In this document: one piece after another, positions 24,840 to 33,419 of the stretch | Numbering within the stretch: position 1 is the first letter of the stretch | How the letters are laid out: every line of letters starts with the position of its first letter | Assembly: GCA_002309575.1 (NCBI GenBank) | Contig: DBXP01000036.1 | Span: forward strand, 1-48,157 | Length of the DNA stretch: 48,157 bases | Direction of reading: 5' to 3' | From: a bacterium UBP6_UBA1209 | GTDB taxonomy: Bacteria; UBP6; UBA1177 | Notes under the pieces: model-generated | Told to the model about the DNA's origin: nothing | Seen by the model: only the letters and a program-made list of their open reading frames with translations | Database searches by the model: none | Made by a program: the position numbers and the translations under genes

Positions 24840-25762
24840 TCTCTGCCCGTAAAAAATTCGCCTGCCTGGACCTTGTTTCCGTTCAAAAACTCGGCGACGC
24901 TCATCCCCTTTTTGCCGGCTGGTTTCAGCCTTTTGATCAATATACCGCCGGTTCCGCAGGCAACCTTGATGCCGTTTTTCGAGACCTCGAGGACTTCGCC
25001 CGGTCTGCCGCTGCAGTCTGAAACAAGCTCCGCCTTTTCGATCGAAACGATGTTTTCACGGAAAACCGACCTGATCCCCGGTTCAAGCGTCAATGCCCTG
25101 ATTTTATTGAATACTTTCACAGCCTCATCGCTGAAATCGACCCACATGTCATCCTTTCCGATCATTTTCGTGAAGACGGGTTCTCCGGCCTGCGGAGTTG
25201 CCTTAAGCGTGCCTGAGGCAAGTTTTTCCCAGTTTTCGTCAAGTATCCGGAGCGAAAGGGACGTCAGCTTTTCAAAGAGGGTCGTCGCATTGTCATCGGG
25301 TGAGACCTCACACTCCGAAGAGAGCAGGATATCGCCGCTGTCAAGCTCCTCGCCCATCACCATGACCGTCGTGCCGCTTATCCTGTCGCCGTTCAAAAGC
25401 GCCGTGTTTACGGGAGTCGCGCCCCGGTACTTCGGCAGAAGAGAAAAGTGGACATTTACGGGATAGAGCCTCGGAGCATCCAGAAGCCTTTTGGGAAGGA
25501 TCTGACCGTAAGCCACGACAAAAAGCAGATCCGGTTTGAAATTGCCAATAATTTCAAAGGTTTTATCCGATTTTGCCGAACAAGTGTAAACCGGAAGACC
25601 GAGTTCGAGCGCCCTCTTTTTGACCGGCGTCGGCTCCAGCTTTTTGCCTCTTCCGCGGATCTTGTCCTTCTGGCTGAAAACGATGACCTCGTCACCTTTT
25701 TTAAGACAAAAATCCAGAAACGGAACAGAAATCTCCGGACTGCCCATGAAAACTGTTTTCAT
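24836..25762 (-). CDS. fmt: Methionyl-tRNA formyltransferase
   Basis: Transfers formyl from 10-formyl-tetrahydrofolate to Met-tRNA(fMet). 308 residues, the usual size. N-terminal MGSPEIS variant of MGTPEFA, then VHFSLLPKYRGATPV with catalytic Asn103 and His105, and DSGDIL with Asp141. The C-terminal OB-like domain is present. GGAGG precedes the ATG at 25762. It follows gcvPB on the same strand but is separated by an intrinsic terminator whose T-tract ends just before the fmt ribosome site, so expression probably depends on read-through or a promoter inside gcvPB. Its substrate links it to the one-carbon output of the glycine cleavage genes. Confidence 0.95.
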   Translation of the reverse strand: MKTVFMGSPEISVPFLDFCLKKGDEVIVFSQKDKIRGRGKKLEPTPVKKRALELGLPVYTCSAKSDKTFEIIGNFKPDLLFVVAYGQILPKRLLDAPRLYPVNVHFSLLPKYRGATPVNTALLNGDRISGTTVMVMGEELDSGDILLSSECEVSPDDNATTLFEKLTSLSLRILDENWEKLASGTLKATPQAGEPVFTKMIGKDDMWVDFSDEAVKVFNKIRALTLEPGIRSVFRENIVSIEKAELVSDCSGRPGEVLEVSKNGIKVACGTGGILIKRLKPAGKKGMSVAEFLNGNKVQAGEFFTGRE

Positions 25763-25772
25763 AATCCTCCGG

Positions 25773-25801
25773 TAAAAAAACGGGGCGGTTTGACCCGCCC
25801 C
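25773..25801 (-). terminator. Intrinsic terminator between gcvPB and fmt
   Basis: GGGGCGG (25782-25788) pairs with CCGCCCC (25795-25801) around a 6-base loop. On the minus strand it is followed by seven T (complement of 25774-25780). Within a few bases comes the GGAGG of fmt. It is the clearest intrinsic terminator in the window. Confidence 0.85.
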
Positions 25802-25808
25802 TGAAAAA

Positions 25809-27275
25809 TTATTTTTTAACCCATTTCAGAACAGGCTTTCTTGCCGCCAGAGTCTCGTCCGGACGGCTGATCGCCGTGCTGAGAGGAGCGTTCAGGATAT
25901 TCTCCGGATCGCTCTTTGCCTTCTCGGCGATGTCGATCATTGCCTCTATGAACTCGTCAAGCGTCTCCTTGCTCTCGCTCTCGGTCGGCTCGATCATGAG
26001 CGCACCGTGGACGATCAGCGGGAAGTAGACAGTCGGCGGATGGTAACCGCGGTCGATCAGAGCCTTCGCGATATCCATCGTCGTAACATGGTTCGGCATC
26101 TCTGAATCGTCGAAAACGACCTCGTGAAGCGTGTCTGATTTATACTTCAGATGGTAGTAACTCTTCAGGCAGGCTTTGATGTAGTTTGCGTTGAGAACAG
26201 CGTTTTTAGCCGTCTCGCCGAGATGCTCGCGGCCGTATTCAAGGATGTAGATGAAGGCCTTGAGCGTTACGCCCATGTTGCCGTAGAACGAGCGTACTCT
26301 GCCCATCGCATTGCCGGAGTTTTTGAAGCTGTAGACGCCGTTTTCACAGACGACGAAGGGGTTCGGAAGGAACTCGACCAGCTTTTGGCATACGCCGACA
26401 GGACCTGCGCCTGGACCGCCGCCGCCGTGAGGCGTAGAGAAGGTCTTGTGCAGGTTGTAGTGCAGAACGTCGATGCCCATATCGCCGGGTCTCGCCACAC
26501 CCAGAAGCGCGTTCATGTTGGCTCCGTCGCCGTAAACAAGACCGCCGGCCTCGTGAACCATCTTCGTGATCTCGAGGATATCGCTCTCGAAGACTCCGAG
26601 CGTGTTCGGGTTGGTCAGCATGATGCCGGCAACTTCATCGGTAAGGAGCGACTTAAGCGTAGCAAGATCGACCTTGCCGTGTTCGTCGCTCTCGAGGACA
26701 ACGACCTCGAAGCCGTTGAGCGCACAGCTTGCAGGATTGGTCCCGTGCGCGCTGTCGGGGATGATTATCTTTTTGCGTTTCGTATCGCCCATCTTAGCGA
26801 AATAGCTGCGGATTATGCCGATACCGGTATATTCGCCGTGCGCACCTGCCGACGGGTTCAGCGTGCAGGCAGCAAAGCCGCCGATTTCAGCAAGCATACG
26901 CTGCATTTCGTACATGATCTTAAGCGTGCCCTGCGCGAACTTAGCCGGAGTTTCGGGGTGAAGCTCCGTGAAATAAGGATTGCGGACAAGCTTTTCGTTG
27001 ACCTTGGGATTGTACTTCATCGTACAGCTGCCGAGCGGATAGAAGCCGAGATCGAGGCTGAAGTTGTAGGTCGAAAGCCTGGTGTAGTGCCTTACGACAT
27101 CGACTTCACTGACCTCCGGCAGATCGAGCTCGTCACGGCGGAGCTCTGCCGGAAGGATCGACTCAGCGCCCGAAAGATCCTCGGCTGGAAGCGAATAACC
27201 GCGTCTTCCTTCACGGCTTCTTTCAAAAATAAGTGCCTCACGAAGCTTGAGGTCTCTCATTCCCGGATAACTCAT
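25809..27275 (-). CDS. gcvPB: Glycine dehydrogenase (decarboxylating) subunit 2
   Basis: Beta half of the split P-protein of the glycine cleavage system; PLP-dependent decarboxylation of glycine with transfer of the aminomethyl group to lipoyl-GcvH. 488 residues. The PLP lysine is Lys277 in YNLHKTFSTPHGGGGPG; other marks are LGSCTMKYNPK, AGAHGEYTG and DSAHGTNPAS. The ATG at 27275 overlaps the gcvPA stop (ATGA) and has GGAGG upstream. Last gene before the terminator. Confidence 0.96.
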   Translation of the reverse strand: MSYPGMRDLKLREALIFERSREGRRGYSLPAEDLSGAESILPAELRRDELDLPEVSEVDVVRHYTRLSTYNFSLDLGFYPLGSCTMKYNPKVNEKLVRNPYFTELHPETPAKFAQGTLKIMYEMQRMLAEIGGFAACTLNPSAGAHGEYTGIGIIRSYFAKMGDTKRKKIIIPDSAHGTNPASCALNGFEVVVLESDEHGKVDLATLKSLLTDEVAGIMLTNPNTLGVFESDILEITKMVHEAGGLVYGDGANMNALLGVARPGDMGIDVLHYNLHKTFSTPHGGGGPGAGPVGVCQKLVEFLPNPFVVCENGVYSFKNSGNAMGRVRSFYGNMGVTLKAFIYILEYGREHLGETAKNAVLNANYIKACLKSYYHLKYKSDTLHEVVFDDSEMPNHVTTMDIAKALIDRGYHPPTVYFPLIVHGALMIEPTESESKETLDEFIEAMIDIAEKAKSDPENILNAPLSTAISRPDETLAARKPVLKWVKK

Positions 27276-28630
27276 TTTGCACCTCCTGCGATCTCCTTGA
27301 GCGCGTCAACAAATCTGTCAAGCTCCTCGTAAGTGTGGACCTCCGTCGTGTTTACGATAACGGCGTTGTCAAGCTCCGGGAAGTATTTTTTCGCAGCGAT
27401 CCCGCCAAGGATCCCCTTCTCGCCGAGAGCCTTGAGAAGTTCGCAGGCATCTGTCGGAGCAAGGATCGTGAATTCGTTGTAGTTGCAGCCGTTGAAGGCG
27501 ATCTTGCAGGCTGTTTCGGCAGCGATCTTCTTCTTGAGGTAATCAGCGCGTTTGAGGTTCATCAGCGCGACATCGCGAAGCCCCTGTTTGCCCATCGTCG
27601 CAAGATAGATCGAAGCTGCCGTAGCCATCAGACCCTGGTTCGAGCAGATGTTCGATGTCGCCTTTTCACGTTTGATGTGCTGCTCTCTCGCGGAGAGTGT
27701 CAGAACGAAACACCTGTTGCCGTTCTTGTCGACGGTTTCGCCGATAAGTCTGCCCGGCATTTTGCGCATATGCTTCTCCTTGCAGGTGAAGAGTCCTACG
27801 CCAGGACCTCCGAAGTTCATCGGGATCCCGAGCGCCTGACCGTCACCGACCGCGATGTCGGCGTCGATGCTGCCAGGAGTCGCGATCACGCCGAGAGCCG
27901 TAGCCTCGGTCACGACCGGGATCAAAAGCGCACCGGCCTCGTGTGTAAGTGCGGAAATTTTCTTAAGATTTTCAATCATTCCGAAATAGTTCGGATATTG
28001 GAAGAGCACGCAGATCGTGTCGCTGTCGATCTTTGCAAGCTCAGACTCTGCTACGCAGCCTGTTGCAGGATCCATCTCGAGCAGCTCGATCTTGTCGACT
28101 ACAAAGCTCGTGTAGGTCCTGATCGTCTCAAGGTACTGCGGGTTGACCGTCGATGCGATAAGGACTTTGTGGCGCTTCGTCTGGATCTTGTGCGCCATCA
28201 GGACCGCCTCTGCGGATGCAGTCGCGCCGTCGTACATCGATGCGTTTGCGACATCCATCTGGAAGAGGTTCGCGATCATCGTCTGGAATTCGAAAATTGC
28301 CTGCAGCGTTCCCTGGCTGACCTCCGGCTGATAAGGTGTGTAGGAGGTGTAGAACTCGCTTCTGGAGATCATCTGATCCACCAGTGCCGGGCAGAAGTGC
28401 CTGTAGCATCCGCCGCCCAGGAATGAAAGCATTTCGGCTCCGCAGTTCTCTTTGCCGAGCTTGTCCATCATCTTTTCGAGTTCAGGCTCGCTCATCGAGG
28501 AGGGAATATTCAGCTCCTTTTTAAGCAGAACGCTCTTCGGAAGCGGCGAAAAGAGATCCTCGACAGAGTTTACACCTATCTTTTCGAGCATCTCCTTGCG
28601 TTCTGAATCGGTAATAGGAAGATATCTCAT
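27272..28630 (-). CDS. gcvPA: Glycine dehydrogenase (decarboxylating) subunit 1
   Basis: Alpha half of the split P-protein, paired with gcvPB. 452 residues, normal length. Marks: FLGGGCYRHFCPALVDQ, TPYQPEVSQGTLQ, a MYDGATA motif, and VGDGQALGIPMNFGGPG. It lies 72 bp after gcvH, with only a weak 5-bp hairpin between. The split P-protein is common in Gram-positives, archaea and several anaerobic lineages, unlike the single long GcvP of enterobacteria. Confidence 0.96.
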   Translation of the reverse strand: MRYLPITDSERKEMLEKIGVNSVEDLFSPLPKSVLLKKELNIPSSMSEPELEKMMDKLGKENCGAEMLSFLGGGCYRHFCPALVDQMISRSEFYTSYTPYQPEVSQGTLQAIFEFQTMIANLFQMDVANASMYDGATASAEAVLMAHKIQTKRHKVLIASTVNPQYLETIRTYTSFVVDKIELLEMDPATGCVAESELAKIDSDTICVLFQYPNYFGMIENLKKISALTHEAGALLIPVVTEATALGVIATPGSIDADIAVGDGQALGIPMNFGGPGVGLFTCKEKHMRKMPGRLIGETVDKNGNRCFVLTLSAREQHIKREKATSNICSNQGLMATAASIYLATMGKQGLRDVALMNLKRADYLKKKIAAETACKIAFNGCNYNEFTILAPTDACELLKALGEKGILGGIAAKKYFPELDNAVIVNTTEVHTYEELDRFVDALKEIAGGAK

Positions 28631-28702
28631 ATTTTACCCCTAACGTTTAAATTCTGGAATCGGAACATGACGTTCCTGCGATTTTAAAGTGCCGGTAACG
28701 AA

Positions 28703-29107
28703 CTATTCGTCGTCCTGCTCGTCGAGGAATTTATCGTACTCGTCAGCCGACATAAGTGCCTTGAAATCCTCGTCGGAATCAGACTGGACCTCATAAAGCC
28801 AGCCGTCGCCGTAGCAGTCTGCGACTATGATTTCCGGATTTTCCGAAAGCATCTCGTTGATTGCTGAGACTGTTCCTGAGATCTGGTTGTTGATGTCCTC
28901 AGAGCTCTTTACTGTTTCGATGTTGCAGACGACGGATTCGTTGTCGACATCCTCGTTGATTTCCGGAAGCTCGACATAAGTGATATCGCCGACATGCTGT
29001 GCCGCGAAGTCGGAAATTCCGATACGGTATTTGTTGTTGCCAAGATCCTCGACCCATTCATGAGTCTCCGAAAATCTGAGGTTTGAAGGTACACTGTAGT
29101 TCGACAT
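28703..29107 (-). CDS. gcvH: Glycine cleavage system H protein
   Basis: Lipoyl carrier that shuttles the aminomethyl group between P and T proteins. 134 residues. Begins with LRFSETHEWVE, typical of GcvH. The lipoylated lysine is Lys67 in IETVKSSEDI, and a GDGWLYEV motif sits near the C-terminus. It is 39 bp after gcvT in the same operon. No L-protein (lpd) or lipoylation gene occurs in this window. Confidence 0.96.
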   Translation of the reverse strand: MSNYSVPSNLRFSETHEWVEDLGNNKYRIGISDFAAQHVGDITYVELPEINEDVDNESVVCNIETVKSSEDINNQISGTVSAINEMLSENPEIIVADCYGDGWLYEVQSDSDEDFKALMSADEYDKFLDEQDDE

Positions 29108-29146
29108 AATGTTGCTCCCTTAAAAAAGTTGTTAAATATCAAACAC

Positions 29147-30256
29147 TTAAAGCATTGATGCCATTTTCTTTCTTGAGGTTCCCTTGACAAGAGGAGTCTC
29201 CTTGACGAATGCCTTGAAGCTCTTCCCCTTTTCGTTGAGAAGCTCGATTTCGCTCTCCGGTGCAAGTTCTGTGTCGGTGCGGATAAATCCTGCCGGGACC
29301 ATTCCGAGGCTGACAGAGATGATCTCGCTCGTGAGGACGCCGATCTCCTTGCCGTTCAGCAGGACTTTTGAGTGGTCGCCGGGTTTTCTTCTGCCCTCGA
29401 CAACGATAGCGTATGCAAAAACGGTCCCCTTCTTAGCCTCAAGAGCCTCCTTGCCGATAAATTCGTGCTCGTGGGAGATTGCGAATTCCCACGGAGTGCC
29501 CGTTGCGACTACATCAGGACGGACCTCGTGGCCTGAAAGCGGAAGTCCAGCCTCAAGTCTGAGAGTGTCTCTCGCGCCGAGACCGGCAGCCATGATCCCG
29601 TAGTTCTGCCCCTTCTCGAGAAGGAGATCCCAAAGTTTTACGACGTCGTTGATGTCGCAGTAGATTTCGAATCCGATCTCGCCGGTGTAGCCCGTGCGGC
29701 TCAGCAGGACGTTGATCCCGCAGATGTTTACATCTTCTGCGAAGCGGAAGAACTTGAGATCCTCGATCGCCTCTCTGCCTGCAAGTTCGGCAACAAGCTT
29801 CGGAGCCGTCGGGCCCTGAAGATCGAGCTTTCCGGTAGTAGCGCTGATGTTTTTGAGCTCCATGTCGGGCAGCTTGTTTTTGCAGAGCCACTCGAAATCG
29901 CTCTCCTGCGTGCCGGCGTTGACAACGAGCATCCACTTCTCTTCGTTGAAGCGATAGACGATGCAGTCATCGATAACGCAGCCATTTTCGTTGAGCATAA
30001 AGTTGTACTGAGCCTGACCGTCGACGATCTTCGTAACGTCGTTCGTCAGGATCTTCTGCCAGAAAGCATAGGAATCCTTGCCGGTCACGATATATTCGCC
30101 CATGTGGCAGATGTCGAAAAGCCCGCAGTTTTCGCGAGTTGCCTTGTGCTCGGCAGTCTGACCTGTTTTGTACCAAAGCGGCATATCCCAGCCACCGAAT
30201 TCAGCCATTGTGGCACCCATAGCCACATGTTTTTCAAACAACGGTGTTTTTTGCAT
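29147..30256 (-). CDS. gcvT: Aminomethyltransferase (glycine cleavage T protein)
   Basis: Transfers the methylene unit to tetrahydrofolate and releases ammonia. 369 residues. Begins KTPLFEKHVAMGATMAEFGG, as GcvT does; further marks are a FDICHMGE block, RTGYTGEIGFEIY, and LGARDTLRLEAGLPLSGHE. First gene of gcvT-gcvH-gcvPA-gcvPB, with a promoter 44-71 bp upstream. The short leader has no room for a glycine riboswitch. Confidence 0.96.
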   Translation of the reverse strand: MQKTPLFEKHVAMGATMAEFGGWDMPLWYKTGQTAEHKATRENCGLFDICHMGEYIVTGKDSYAFWQKILTNDVTKIVDGQAQYNFMLNENGCVIDDCIVYRFNEEKWMLVVNAGTQESDFEWLCKNKLPDMELKNISATTGKLDLQGPTAPKLVAELAGREAIEDLKFFRFAEDVNICGINVLLSRTGYTGEIGFEIYCDINDVVKLWDLLLEKGQNYGIMAAGLGARDTLRLEAGLPLSGHEVRPDVVATGTPWEFAISHEHEFIGKEALEAKKGTVFAYAIVVEGRRKPGDHSKVLLNGKEIGVLTSEIISVSLGMVPAGFIRTDTELAPESEIELLNEKGKSFKAFVKETPLVKGTSRKKMASML

Positions 30257-30299
30257 TGTCTACCTCATATACAAAGTTAAGAAAACTCTACAATCCGGT

Positions 30300-30327
30300 C
30301 TTATATAAAAATTCAATACCTTTGCAA
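30300..30327 (-). promoter_or_regulatory. Promoter for the gcv operon
   Basis: Minus strand TTGCAA (30327-30322), 16-bp spacer, TATAAG (30305-30300). The predicted transcript starts near 30293, giving a leader of about 37 nt before gcvT. Confidence 0.55.
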
Positions 30328-30358
30328 ATAAATAAGGTAAGGTTTTTTCGGAAATTTT

Positions 30359-30889
30359 CTATTTTTCGATGAGCTTTTTCAGCTCCTCCCCGAGACGGTT
30401 TTCATCGCCAGGAACATAGCCGCTGTGTTTTGAGACGATTTCGCCATCTTTATCGACTACAAGCATATACGGGACCGAGTCGCCGCCCGGGATCAGAGAC
30501 GAGACGACATTGCCTGCCGGATCGATCAGAACAGGGAACGGAAGCGCAGCCGTGACAGCGAACTCATTGACCTTGTCGAGAAGGTCTTCCGTGTCGGTCG
30601 AAACGCCGATGAACTCGACCTTGTCGGAAAATTCAGGGTAGATCTGAGCCAAAGCCTTGAGCTCGGCCTTGCAGGGATCGCACCAGGTCGCCCAGAAGGC
30701 AATGACAAGGTGCTTTTTCCCGCGGATCTCGTCAAAGCTGAAATTCCCGCCGTCGACACGCTCGAGGTCGAGCCTGAAGCCTTCAGCACCGCCGTCAGAG
30801 ACCTGCGGCTCGTCGCCGCCTGCCTTTTCCGCAGTCCCGCACGAAATCAGGACAAGTATAAAAAGTACGGTGATCGCTAGCTTTTTCAT
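30359..30889 (-). CDS. TlpA/ResA-like thioredoxin-fold lipoprotein
   Basis: 176 residues from the ATG at 30889, one base after the preceding stop; a start five codons earlier is possible but spoils the signal. Lipobox LISC (Cys17). The thioredoxin-like core carries FWATWCDPC with redox pair Cys70/Cys73, followed by a FIGVSTD strand and a later LPFPVLIDPAGNV with the usual cis-proline region (GGDSVPYMLVVD). Such lipoproteins reduce disulfides or cytochrome c apoproteins in the envelope; the client is unknown. It is the second of two thioredoxin-fold lipoproteins in tandem. Confidence 0.88.
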   Translation of the reverse strand: MKKLAITVLFILVLISCGTAEKAGGDEPQVSDGGAEGFRLDLERVDGGNFSFDEIRGKKHLVIAFWATWCDPCKAELKALAQIYPEFSDKVEFIGVSTDTEDLLDKVNEFAVTAALPFPVLIDPAGNVVSSLIPGGDSVPYMLVVDKDGEIVSKHSGYVPGDENRLGEELKKLIEK

Positions 30890-30890
30890 T

Positions 30891-31625
30891 TTACAGCTCT
30901 TCAAGAAGCATCTCGATCATATTTTCGGTCTGGCCCTGAAGACCTTCGCCCCAGCCCTCCATGTATTCGAGGATCTCCATCGTCGAGGCATCGATAAACA
31001 CACTTGTCGGATAAGAACCGCCCATCATCGACGACAGATACTTTCTGAAGACCTTCTGTTCCCGCAGATAGCTGTAAAGCGCGAACTGACCGGTCTCAGG
31101 ATATTCGTCGGTATACATCTCCTTGAGGTTCGCGATTTTCGCAGGCTCCTTTTCAGGTTCCGGACCTTCAAGAAGACCGTTCATGACCAGGATAACGCTG
31201 AAACCGGCATCCTGATACTCCTTTTTGTTTATGACAAGCAGGTCTTCTTTCAGGACTCTGCACGGCGGGCAGTCGTAAGTCGAGAAGATAAGCCAGATCA
31301 GCTTGCTCTTCGGGTTGTTCTCCTTGTACCACTCTGCAAGCTGGCGCTCGTTGTCCAGTTCGTCGTACATGATCACGTTGTGGGCGATCGTGCCGTTTTT
31401 GTTGCAGCTGGGTCCGACCTCAGGATATTTCAGCTCGGCTGCGGGCTCCTCATCCGGTGAAGGCTCCTCGTCGGTTTCGCCCTCCTCTCCAGCAGCATCG
31501 TCATCGTTGAGGATATTATTTTCGTCGTTTTTCTGCTCATCCTCCTTGTTTCCTTCAGAACCGCCGCACGCCGCCATAAAACATGCAAACACAAAAATTG
31601 CCATTGTAATCAATAACTTTCTCAT
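30891..31625 (-). CDS. Thioredoxin-fold lipoprotein with acidic linker and CPPC motif
   Basis: 244 residues. Lipobox MAAC (Cys20), then a strongly acidic linker (about 24-64, Asp/Glu/Asn-rich), then a thioredoxin-like domain with IFSTYDCPPC (Cys119/Cys122) and a later GGSYPTSVFID in the cis-proline position. The CPPC redox motif is unusual compared with CxxC in typical TlpA but known among thioredoxin-fold proteins. It is followed immediately by the TlpA-like gene and preceded by a PP2C gene 11 bp away. The pair may act on disulfides of the many cysteine-rich exported proteins in this window; that is inference. Confidence 0.83.
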   Translation of the reverse strand: MRKLLITMAIFVFACFMAACGGSEGNKEDEQKNDENNILNDDDAAGEEGETDEEPSPDEEPAAELKYPEVGPSCNKNGTIAHNVIMYDELDNERQLAEWYKENNPKSKLIWLIFSTYDCPPCRVLKEDLLVINKKEYQDAGFSVILVMNGLLEGPEPEKEPAKIANLKEMYTDEYPETGQFALYSYLREQKVFRKYLSSMMGGSYPTSVFIDASTMEILEYMEGWGEGLQGQTENMIEMLLEEL

Positions 31626-31636
31626 TTTTCCTCCTA

Positions 31637-32404
31637 TTATTCAGTAACCTTTACCAAAACTGCGGTGATGTTGTCCTTGCCGCCGTTGGCATTGGCCAAG
31701 TCTATAAGCTGCTGACAGATTTCGTCAAGAGAAATATCCTGACGCATCAAAGCTTCGAGATCGTTGTCGGGCACCATGTCGGAGAGACCGTCCGAACAGA
31801 GAAGGTAGATGTCTCCGGCCAAAGCCTGACGTTTCTGGATATCGACCAGAACGTTGTCCTTCATTCCGAGGGCACGCATGATGACGTTTTTGTTCGGGAA
31901 GGTTTTCGCCTGCTCCTTCGTGATCTGCCCGGCCTTGATGTACTCGTTGACAAGCGAATGGTCCTCGGTCACCTGGCTCAGCTGACCGTCGTGAAGGCAG
32001 TAGCAGCGGCTGTCGCCGACATGCGCGACGTAAAGCTCGTCCTGCCCGTCGAAAGCCAGGATCGAGACGATCGTGGTCCCCATTCCCGAAAATTCGGTGT
32101 TGAGGATAGAGCTTTTGAAGATCCTGCGGTTTGCGAACTTTACGCAGACCATAAGTTTGTTGGCATCGAACGAAAGCGTCGGATCCAGCTTGTAGGGCCA
32201 GGTGACGTCCTCGTCCTCGCGTGCCGCATGGAAAAACTCGGCGATCGTGTCGACCGCGATCTTCGACGCGACCTCGCCGGCGTTGTGTCCACCCATTCCG
32301 TCGGCAACGACAAAAACTCCTTCATCCTTTAAAATCAGGAAGTTATCCTCGTTCAGTTCTCGTTTCATTCCCGGATTTGTAAGACCTGCACTCAAAAATT
32401 TCAT
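31637..32404 (-). CDS. PP2C-family serine/threonine protein phosphatase
   Basis: 255 residues, the size of stand-alone bacterial PP2C (Stp/PrpC). Metal-binding marks are RELNEDNF (Glu19, Asp20), VVADGMGGH (Asp35), LLCSDGLSD, and the terminal DNITAVLV. It counteracts Ser/Thr kinases, usually Hanks-type; no such kinase gene is in the window. It is three bases after the lipid-kinase-like gene and 11 bp before the thioredoxin pair, so four genes form one operon. Confidence 0.94.
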   Translation of the reverse strand: MKFLSAGLTNPGMKRELNEDNFLILKDEGVFVVADGMGGHNAGEVASKIAVDTIAEFFHAAREDEDVTWPYKLDPTLSFDANKLMVCVKFANRRIFKSSILNTEFSGMGTTIVSILAFDGQDELYVAHVGDSRCYCLHDGQLSQVTEDHSLVNEYIKAGQITKEQAKTFPNKNVIMRALGMKDNVLVDIQKRQALAGDIYLLCSDGLSDMVPDNDLEALMRQDISLDEICQQLIDLANANGGKDNITAVLVKVTE

Positions 32405-32407
32405 GTT

Positions 32408-33334
32408 TCACTCCGTGACTATCTCAACAACAGGACCAGTTTTCAAAATCAGACGGCCGTTCGATGAAAAAATATCGCCGTCAAGTGTATATTTAAACGG
32501 TTCTTCACTTTTAATCAAAAATACTTTGCCGGTCGAGTCATCCACGACATCCGGCGGCAGAGAAAGACCGAACCACGAGCGGATCACCTGGACAAGGATC
32601 CCCTTTTTATTGTGGAAAGCGACCATATGCGCAGACTCATGGTTGTCCCTTGCACGGTGCATGAGCTCGAATCCAAGCCCTATCTGCGGGATCGTCGAGA
32701 TCAGCGTCATCCAGTAGGCGATCTTGCCGAAGGAGAAGCCGTCCGCCGTGATCTCCTGTTCGACCCCGCGGAAGAAACGGCGCGCCATCCGACCGTTGAA
32801 AAGTGTGGAAGTCATCAGTGTTATCAACACCTTAGCCGCTGAAAACGGTGAGGCGCCTAGCCCCTCGAAATACCAGTCCATGAAGGTGCAGACAGCCCCC
32901 ATGCCGAAGAGGAAACCGTAATTTCCGTCGGCGTTCAGCAGGATCAGCTTCCGGCACTTCAGCCCGCGGTTTTCAGACGTTGCCTTGATTATGCGCTCAA
33001 AGATCTCAACCGGTTCACCTTTGATCTTAAGGTTCGTAGCCGTCTGGTTCATCGTTCCGCCCTTGATCAGCGCGATCTTCGGGAGCGGATCATCCCCGTA
33101 GACGCGGACCATCGAAGTCAGCGCGACGTGAACAGTGCCGTCTCCGCCGTTGATGGCGACAACATCGACATGCCGCGACTTGAAATGCTCCATCGCCTCG
33201 TCCATCTGCTCGGAAGTCTCAGGAGAGCGTACCAGAGACTGGTCGGGCGCAAGCGCCTTCAGCTTGGCAAAACCCGCAGGATTCTTCCTGTTTTTCTTCG
33301 AATATGGACTTGAAATAAGGGCAATTTCCGTCAT
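32408..33334 (-). CDS. Diacylglycerol/lipid kinase-like protein
   Basis: 308 residues from the ATG at 33334, which has GGAGAAAGG just upstream; the frame is open 12 codons further. The catalytic-domain mark is INGGDGTVH (GGDGT at 63-67), with ALIKGGTMNQTA later and a second beta-sandwich half, as in the DAGK/YegS/LCB5 fold. Such enzymes phosphorylate diacylglycerol or related lipids. The second half (about residues 100-308) is longer than in minimal DgkB and may set specificity. First gene of the operon into PP2C and the thioredoxin pair. Confidence 0.85.
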   Translation of the reverse strand: MTEIALISSPYSKKNRKNPAGFAKLKALAPDQSLVRSPETSEQMDEAMEHFKSRHVDVVAINGGDGTVHVALTSMVRVYGDDPLPKIALIKGGTMNQTATNLKIKGEPVEIFERIIKATSENRGLKCRKLILLNADGNYGFLFGMGAVCTFMDWYFEGLGASPFSAAKVLITLMTSTLFNGRMARRFFRGVEQEITADGFSFGKIAYWMTLISTIPQIGLGFELMHRARDNHESAHMVAFHNKKGILVQVIRSWFGLSLPPDVVDDSTGKVFLIKSEEPFKYTLDGDIFSSNGRLILKTGPVVEIVTE

Positions 33335-33357
33335 CCTTTCTCCGCAAATCAGAACTC

Positions 33358-33386
33358 TTGCAATTATCATAATTATAAGTTAGAGT
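33358..33386 (+). promoter_or_regulatory. Weak promoter candidate for the EGF-like lipoprotein
   Basis: TTGCAA (33358-33363), 17-bp spacer, TAGAGT (33381-33386). AAGGAGG at 33406-33412 then precedes the ATG at 33420. The -10 is poor, and the 85-bp divergent region also has to serve the minus-strand operon. Confidence 0.25.
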
Positions 33387-33419
33387 CAAAATTATTTGTT
33401 TTTTCAAGGAGGTCTTTAA

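Noticed and set aside
26151..28426. Two long plus-strand open frames opposite gcvPB and gcvPA
   Set aside because: They are shadows of highly conserved genes. Their residues follow the complement of the real codons and no motif is recognisable.
28662..28676. Small hairpin GGAAC-ATGAC-GTTCC between gcvH and gcvPA
   Set aside because: Only 5 bp, no T-tract; too weak to call a terminator or processing site.
30257..30299. Glycine riboswitch before gcvT
   Set aside because: The leader predicted from the promoter is only about 37 nt and shows no aptamer-like structure.
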